From: Trebonia sp.
Lineage (GTDB): Bacteria; Actinomycetota; Actinomycetes; Streptosporangiales; Streptosporangiaceae
Assembly: GCA_030038035.1 (NCBI GenBank)
Contig: JASHPP010000076.1
Coordinates: 1-8,978 of the forward strand
DNA length: 8,978 nt
Reading direction: 5' to 3'
Part shown: one piece after another, positions 5,711 through 8,978 of the stretch
Layout: each line of letters opens with the position of its first letter
Position numbering within the stretch: position 1 is the stretch's first letter
The notes under the pieces: model-generated
Told to the model about the DNA's origin: nothing
Database searches by the model: none
What the model saw: only the letters and a program-made list of their open reading frames with translations
Position numbers and translations under genes: made by a program

Positions 5711-6672
5711 ATCTCCCTGGTCGCGCGCGACCAGTTGAGCGTGTAGAAATGCAGCCCGGGCGCGCCCTCGGCGAGCAGCCTGTCGCACAGGCCGGCGGCG
5801 TAGTCGACCCCGATCTCGCGGACCAGCGCCGCGTCGTGGTCGCTGTCCGCCCTCCTGAGGCGGTCGAGCAGGCCGGCGGGCACCTTGCAGCTGCCGAGCT
5901 GCAGCGCGCGCTCGACCACCCGCAGGCTCGTCACCGGCATGATGCCCGGGATGATCGGCACCGCGCAGCCGTTGCTCGCGACCCGGTCTCGCAAGCGCAG
6001 GTAATCGTCGGGGTAGAAGAACATCTGCGTGATCGCGAAGTCCGCTCCGGCGCGGCACTTGGCCACGAAGTGCCGTACGTCGGTCTCGGCATCCGGCGAG
6101 CGGGGGTGCAGCTCAGGGAAGGCCGCGACGCCCACGCAGAAATCGCCGGACGACCTGACCAGCCGAACCAGTTCATGTGCGTGCCGCAGGCCTGCCGCGT
6201 GCGGAACCCAGGCCGCGTTCGGGTCACCGGGCGGGTCACCCCGCAGGGCCAGGACGTTGCGCACGCCGACGTCGGCGTACGAGCCGATCACGTGCCGCAG
6301 CTCCTGGACCGAGTGGCTGACCGCGGTGAGGTGGCCGACCGGGGTCAGCGAGGTCTGCGCGGCGATCCGCCCGGTCACCCGGACCGTCCGCTCCCTGGTG
6401 GAGCCGCCCGCCCCGTACGTCACGGAAACGAACGTCGGCTTCAAGGGCTCGAGCTGCCGGATGGCCCGCCACAGCTGCTGCTCCTCGACCTGCGTCTTCG
6501 GTGGCATGAACTCGAACGAGAACGACCGCTGACCCGCCTTCAGCAGATCGGAGATCAGCGGTGCCCGGCGGGCGCTGGCGCTGGCCGTGGCTGCGTGCGG
6601 CGTGCTGGCACCCTTCGCCCGTGGCGCGGTGCTGCTTACCACGAGGTGCGGACTGCGAGGTCTCGGCGGCAT
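5533..6672 (-). CDS. metF: 5,10-methylenetetrahydrofolate reductase with C-terminal tail extension
   Basis: FAD-dependent reduction of 5,10-methylene-THF to 5-methyl-THF, the methyl donor for methionine synthesis. From the chosen start the protein is 379 aa (family about 300). The barrel begins at residue 50: [11 protein letters not shown] (50-60, Glu54 expected at the active site), [16 protein letters not shown] (81-96), [10 protein letters not shown] (141-150), [18 protein letters not shown] (212-229, Gln216), [10 protein letters not shown] (240-249) and [20 protein letters not shown] (307-326). The conserved part ends at about 327; 52 more residues, rich in VPG and Ser/Gly, overlap the GNAT gene. 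The N-terminal 35 residues are also unconserved. Start 6672 is preceded at 7 nt by TATGCT, suggesting a leaderless mRNA; 6684, 6738 and a TTG at 6789 are in-frame alternatives without good ribosome-binding sites. Function is certain; start is moderate. Confidence 0.93.
   Translation of the reverse strand: MPPRPRSPHLVVSSTAPRAKGASTPHAATASASARRAPLISDLLKAGQRSFSFEFMPPKTQVEEQQLWRAIRQLEPLKPTFVSVTYGAGGSTRERTVRVTGRIAAQTSLTPVGHLTAVSHSVQELRHVIGSYADVGVRNVLALRGDPPGDPNAAWVPHAAGLRHAHELVRLVRSSGDFCVGVAAFPELHPRSPDAETDVRHFVAKCRAGADFAITQMFFYPDDYLRLRDRVASNGCAVPIIPGIMPVTSLRVVERALQLGSCKVPAGLLDRLRRADSDHDAALVREIGVDYAAGLCDRLLAEGAPGLHFYTLNWSRATREIYQLLGLGERGAPPVPGVPGSPAVPGVPGVSGESAMPAGGRSGTAAVAGRSGSVAPITA
5624..5677. 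repeat. 9-bp tandem repeat, six degenerate units, in the GNAT/metF overlap
   Basis: Units start at 5624, 5633, 5642, 5651, 5660 and 5669. The first two are identical (ACGCCGGGG) and the rest diverge (ACTGCTGGG, GAACCTGGG, ACGCCAGGG, ACGGGGGGA). As 9 is a multiple of 3, both frames stay open: the plus strand reads TPG-type triplets and the minus strand VPG-type triplets. Confidence 0.8.
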
Positions 6673-6679
6673 GTGGCTA

Positions 6680-6685
6680 AGCATA
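6680..6685 (-). promoter_or_regulatory. -10 element for metF, possibly leaderless
   Basis: On the minus strand TATGCT (6685 to 6680) is followed by 7 nt and then ATG at 6672, the same geometry as at the GNAT gene. No ribosome-binding site and no clear -35 are visible. Confidence 0.4.
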
Positions 6686-6827
6686 ACCTGCCGGACGATT
6701 TCCTGTGCTCTGGCCACAAGATTGTCGTCAGCGGGCATGCGGCACGGCGCCCGGCACCCGCCACGGCGGCAGGCAGGCCTTCGGTGCAACGCGAGTTTAG
6801 GTCGGGACGCCGTTTACCGGTGCTCGG

Positions 6828-7190
6828 TCAGAACGCCAGGGCCTGGGCGCGCCGGTTGACCTCGGTGCCCCGGCGGCTGCACAGCGCCTCGATCGGCGTC
6901 CCTGGCAGCGTGTCGTCGGCCGTGAACAGCCAGCGGAGCGCTTCCTTCTCGTCGAACCCGCAGTCGAAAAGCACGGTCAGCGTCCCGCAGAGTCCCTTGA
7001 TGATCTGCGCTCCTTCGAGGAAGGCGGCCGGCACGCCGCGCCCCCCGGCGGGCCGGGTGACGGCGAGCAGCTTGCGGTCGCGGAGCAGTTGCTTCACGCG
7101 GCTGGAGGGTATGCCAAGCCTTGCGGCAACTTCGGGGAGTGACAGCCAATCGCCAACGAGGGCGTCGGTCACGGGGTCTATCTGTGCCAC
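6828..7190 (-). CDS. Rv2175c-family winged-helix DNA-binding protein
   Basis: Small DNA-binding protein; in M. tuberculosis Rv2175c is a substrate of the Ser/Thr kinase PknL, and its regulon is unknown. The chosen 120-aa product has an N-terminal helix-turn-helix, WLSLPEVAARLGIPSSRVKQ (15-34), the wing LLAVTRPAGGRGVPAAFL (41-58), then the family core GLCGTLTVLFDCGFDEKEAL (66-85), WLFTADDTLPGTPIEAL (87-103), and the end RRGTEVNRRAQALAF. Start: GTG at 7190 has GGGAG 9 nt upstream and gives MAQIDPVTDALV, which matches how I recall Streptomyces homologues beginning. An in-frame ATG at 7289, with only GAGG in front, would add 33 unconserved residues. Thr8 lies where Rv2175c is reported to be phosphorylated near its N-terminus, but equivalence is a guess. 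The metF neighbourhood is shared with M. tuberculosis; pknL is not in view. Confidence 0.88.
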   Translation of the reverse strand: MAQIDPVTDALVGDWLSLPEVAARLGIPSSRVKQLLRDRKLLAVTRPAGGRGVPAAFLEGAQIIKGLCGTLTVLFDCGFDEKEALRWLFTADDTLPGTPIEALCSRRGTEVNRRAQALAF

Positions 7191-7327
7191 GAGTCCAATC
7201 TCCCACGTCCCGGCCGTTCCCAAACCAGTCACGTTTCCGTCAATGAGCGCGTATTCCCCTTCCGCGGGGTGCGAGGCCGTTCGCCGCATGTCGCCTCGGT
7301 GTCACCTTTTCGCCGCCCGGCAGCCAA

Positions 7328-7654
7328 CTACCCGTTTTCTGCCTGCTTCCTGAGGCCCTCCAGCCGCTCCCGCCACACGGCCGCCCGGCCGGTCAGCCAG
7401 TCCGCGGTGGCCGCCAGTCCCTCCGGCCGGACGCTGAACAGCACCTCGCGCCCGGCCCGGCGCCTGCTGACCAGGCTTGAGTCCTCGAGCACGGCCAGGT
7501 GCTGCGCCACCGCCTGGCGAGAGACGGGCAGGCTGGCCGCCAGGCTGCTCGCGCTGCAGCCGGGAGTGCGCCCGAGCAACTCAAGGAGTTCCCTGCGGCG
7601 CGGATCAGCGAGCGCGGTGAACACCCGGTCCGCGTCGACGGCCGCCGCGGTCAC
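7328..7654 (-). CDS. ArsR-family transcriptional regulator
   Basis: Homodimeric winged-helix repressor, 108 aa. The N-terminal helix VFTALADPRRRELLELLGRT (11-30) is typical of the ArsR subgroup paired with SRPBCC proteins. The helix-turn-helix spans SASSLAASLPVSRQAVAQHL (34-53), with recognition helix SRQAVAQHLAVLEDSSLV (45-62), and the wing is RRAGREVLFSV (65-75). There is no metal-binding CxC in the helix; the only cysteine is Cys33, so metal sensing is unlikely. The GTG start overlaps the TGA of the upstream SRPBCC gene (GTGA, 7651-7654), so the two are translationally coupled. Likely target: the palindrome at 8206-8220 in front of the operon. Confidence 0.92.
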   Translation of the reverse strand: MTAAAVDADRVFTALADPRRRELLELLGRTPGCSASSLAASLPVSRQAVAQHLAVLEDSSLVSRRRAGREVLFSVRPEGLAATADWLTGRAAVWRERLEGLRKQAENG

Positions 7655-8085
7655 CGCCCCTGCTCAGCGTGGGTCCGCAGCCCCGCCATCTCGTACTGCC
7701 AGCCGCCGGTGTTCCCCTTCCACTCGTCCTCGCGCAGTGCCTCCGGCAGGTCGAGCGACGTGAACCCGCTCTCCACGACCGTGACGCCGATCTCGTCCCC
7801 GACCGGCCGGACATAGAACTCGACCAGGGTCGACTTGGCCTGCGCGGGCGCCGCGCCGCCGAAGGCGCTCGCCCAGCGGAACGAGACGTAACCCTGCGGC
7901 TCGACGCGGATCACGTCGATGACGTACGGCCGGTGGTCGTCGCCGTACTCGACGGTGACCCGCCCCGGGCCGCGGGCCGGTTCCGCACTGCTCCCAGGCA
8001 GCCACCAGCCGGGCCGGGTGACCAGTTGCCACACCTTGTCCTGCGTCGCCCTGATGGTGATCCGCTGTTCGATACGGTCTTCCAT
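7651..8085 (-). CDS. SRPBCC family (AHSA1-like) protein
   Basis: Small-molecule-binding helix-grip fold protein of the START/Bet v1 superfamily; ligand and activity unknown. The 144-aa product begins MEDRIEQRITIRATQDKVWQ (strand then helix, 1-20), followed by WWLP (27-30), the strands VTVEYGDD (43-50), VIDVIRVEPQGYVSFRWAS (55-73) and TLVEFYVRPVGDEIGVTVVE (86-105), then SGFTSLDLPEALREDEWKGN (106-125) and a long C-terminal helix. The start at 8085 is chosen for its GGGAGGG ribosome-binding site 5 nt upstream and its fit to the family. An ATG at 8217 in the same frame would add 44 Arg-rich residues and place coding sequence over the operator palindrome. First gene of a two-gene operon with ArsR. 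Confidence 0.9.
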   Translation of the reverse strand: MEDRIEQRITIRATQDKVWQLVTRPGWWLPGSSAEPARGPGRVTVEYGDDHRPYVIDVIRVEPQGYVSFRWASAFGGAAPAQAKSTLVEFYVRPVGDEIGVTVVESGFTSLDLPEALREDEWKGNTGGWQYEMAGLRTHAEQGR

Positions 8086-8205
8086 GGCGGCCCTCCCTCG
8101 CTCTTGTGCGGAATCGGCACGGCAAGTCTGGTACAGCTCGCGAACAGCCGCAATTCGACGCTTGCACATATAGCGGGTCCTGCGCCAACGCTGCTCCGGG
8201 CCGGA

Positions 8206-8230
8206 TGAATGTGACATTCAGCCGCCTATA
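8206..8230 (-). promoter_or_regulatory. Promoter and palindromic operator of the SRPBCC-arsR operon
   Basis: TGAATGT-G-ACATTCA (8206-8220) is a perfect 15-bp palindrome with an odd centre; flanking CGG (8202-8204) and CCG (8222-8224) extend the dyad after one mismatched pair. On the minus strand TATAGG (8230-8225) is a -10-like hexamer, and the transcription start would fall at the edge of the palindrome. This is a good place for ArsR repression. No clear -35 was seen. A second -10-like element, TATATG, lies near 8172-8167. Confidence 0.55.
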
Positions 8231-8245
8231 GCCGGCTCGATGCAA

Positions 8246-8275
8246 CATTCATCCGCTGTCGGCATTCATCCGCTG
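8246..8275. repeat. 13-bp direct repeat upstream of the SRPBCC-arsR operon
   Basis: CATTCATCCGCTG occurs at 8246-8258 and 8263-8275, a period of 17 bp. It shares CATTCA with the nearby palindrome, so the hexamer or its complement appears four times within about 65 bp. The copies lie upstream of the candidate -10 and could be extra operator half-sites. Confidence 0.75.
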
Positions 8276-8303
8276 CCGACCGGGACAGTGCGCGCGATCG
8301 CGG

Positions 8304-8978
8304 TTACCTGGCGCAGTCCTTCAGCGGGATGGCGGGGTCGCCCAGGCGGGTGACGTCGACCTCGGCGCCGTCGGCGATCAGGCGGCGTGCCTGCAGCAGG
8401 TCGCGCGGCCGGTCCACGGCCAGCACAGCGGTGAGGCGGGCACCGGCCGGGACGGTGCCCGCCAGCCAGCAGGCGGACCAGGTACTCGCCTGCGGGTCGC
8501 CGCGCCAGATGAGGCGGTCGGCGGGGTCATGGTGGCCCGCGTACTGGACCATGCGGCCGAACTGCTCGGACCAGAAGTACGGCACCGGGTCGTACACCTG
8601 CCCGCCGCCGAGGATGTTGACGGCGAGCGCCTCAGGGGCGCGCAGCGCGTTGTCCCAGTGCTCGACGCGCAGCCGCCTGCCGAACCGGACGGACTCGAAC
8701 GCGGCACAGTCGCCCGCCGCGTAGACGCCTGGCAGCGATGCGCGCAGGCGGGAATCGACCGCGACGCCGTTGTCCAGCAGCAGGCCCGAGCCTGCCAGCC
8801 AGCCCACGGCCGGCCTGACGCCGACGGCCGTGACCACCTCGTCAGCCGCGAGCCAGCCGCCGCCGGCCAGCGCCAGGCCCCCGCGCTGCACGGACTCGAC
8901 GGCCGTGCCGGTGCGCAGCTCGACTCCGGCTCGCTCGTACCAGGGGGCGGTGCGCGACCCGGCCTGCGCGCCGAGCGC
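8304..8978 (-). CDS. FAD-dependent ferredoxin reductase-type oxidoreductase, C-terminal part
   Basis: Flavoprotein reductase of the class that passes electrons from NAD(P)H to a ferredoxin for cytochrome P450s or Rieske oxygenases. Only the last 224 residues are inside the window; the usual length is about 400, and the N-terminal FAD motif is beyond the right edge. Visible parts are the end of the NAD(P)H domain (ADEVVTAVGVRPAVGWL, 45-61), the second FAD motif GVYAAGDCA (84-92), VEHWDNALRAPEALAVNILG (105-124), and the Reductase_C hallmark PYFWSEQFGRMVQYAG (133-148). It ends KDCAR, TAA. No ferredoxin or oxygenase gene is in view, so the partner is unknown. It lies upstream of the SRPBCC operon on the same strand, separated by 218 nt that hold that operon's own regulatory sites. 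Confidence 0.92.
   Translation of the reverse strand, partial: ALGAQAGSRTAPWYERAGVELRTGTAVESVQRGGLALAGGGWLAADEVVTAVGVRPAVGWLAGSGLLLDNGVAVDSRLRASLPGVYAAGDCAAFESVRFGRRLRVEHWDNALRAPEALAVNILGGGQVYDPVPYFWSEQFGRMVQYAGHHDPADRLIWRGDPQASTWSACWLAGTVPAGARLTAVLAVDRPRDLLQARRLIADGAEVDVTRLGDPAIPLKDCAR

Noticed and set aside
5749..7353. 534-codon plus-strand open frame antisense to metF and the Rv2175c-like gene
   Set aside because: Composition and lack of domains mark it as a shadow of metF; both opposite genes are recognisable families.
8086..8217. 44-residue N-terminal extension of the SRPBCC protein from ATG 8217
   Set aside because: No ribosome-binding site, Arg-rich unconserved sequence, and it would cover the operator palindrome; ATG 8085 has GGGAGGG.

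Overview
The window is chromosomal DNA from a high-GC actinobacterium. Codon use is strongly GC-biased, and the gene set (PyrR with a PyrR-box leader, BldD, an SAV_6107-type HEPN protein, an Rv2175c-type regulator) is typical of filamentous, BldD-containing Actinomycetota such as Streptomyces or Streptosporangiales relatives. The genus cannot be fixed from the sequence. I see no transposase, integrase, phage gene, CRISPR array, tRNA or rRNA. It reads as core chromosome, with several regulatory features worth attention.

Layout. (1) Positions 1-2701, minus strand: the pyrimidine operon pyrR-pyrB-pyrC, with pyrC running off the left edge. pyrR and pyrB overlap by ATGA, and a PyrR-binding-type hairpin overlaps the pyrR ribosome-binding site. 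(2) 2702-3290: a divergent intergenic region with an AT-rich patch, two candidate bldD promoters, a TGTGA-N6-TCACT dyad, and a perfect match to the BldD box just upstream of bldD. (3) 3291-3791, plus strand: bldD, the c-di-GMP-responsive master regulator of development. A 14-bp inverted repeat follows as a shared terminator. (4) 3848-4423, minus strand: an SAV_6107-family HEPN protein. Its leader holds three consecutive hairpins and, further upstream, a LexA-type SOS box. (5) 4569-5007: a long GC-rich gap without a convincing gene. (6) 5021-5710, plus strand, and 5533-6672, minus strand: a GNAT acetyltransferase and metF. They converge and overlap by 178 bp through non-conserved Pro/Gly-rich tails built on a 9-bp tandem repeat. 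(7) 6828-7190, minus strand: an Rv2175c-like DNA-binding protein. (8) 7328-8085, minus strand: a two-gene operon, SRPBCC (AHSA1-like) then ArsR, with a palindromic operator candidate upstream. (9) 8304-8978, minus strand: the C-terminal half of an FAD-dependent ferredoxin-type reductase, cut by the right edge.

How the genes work together. pyrR/pyrB/pyrC form a self-regulated module for the early steps of UMP synthesis. BldD stands next to it, as in Streptomyces coelicolor (from memory, SCO1486-SCO1489). The HEPN, GNAT, metF and Rv2175c-like genes resemble a second conserved actinobacterial neighbourhood, that of M. tuberculosis Rv2170-Rv2175c. The window is therefore probably a junction of two conserved blocks. 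The SRPBCC/ArsR pair is a self-contained, probably autoregulated unit. I found no clear multi-gene undescribed system. The most original signals are the SOS box plus structured leader in front of the HEPN gene, the overlapping repeat-coded tails of GNAT and MetF, and the repeat-rich operator region of the SRPBCC/ArsR operon.
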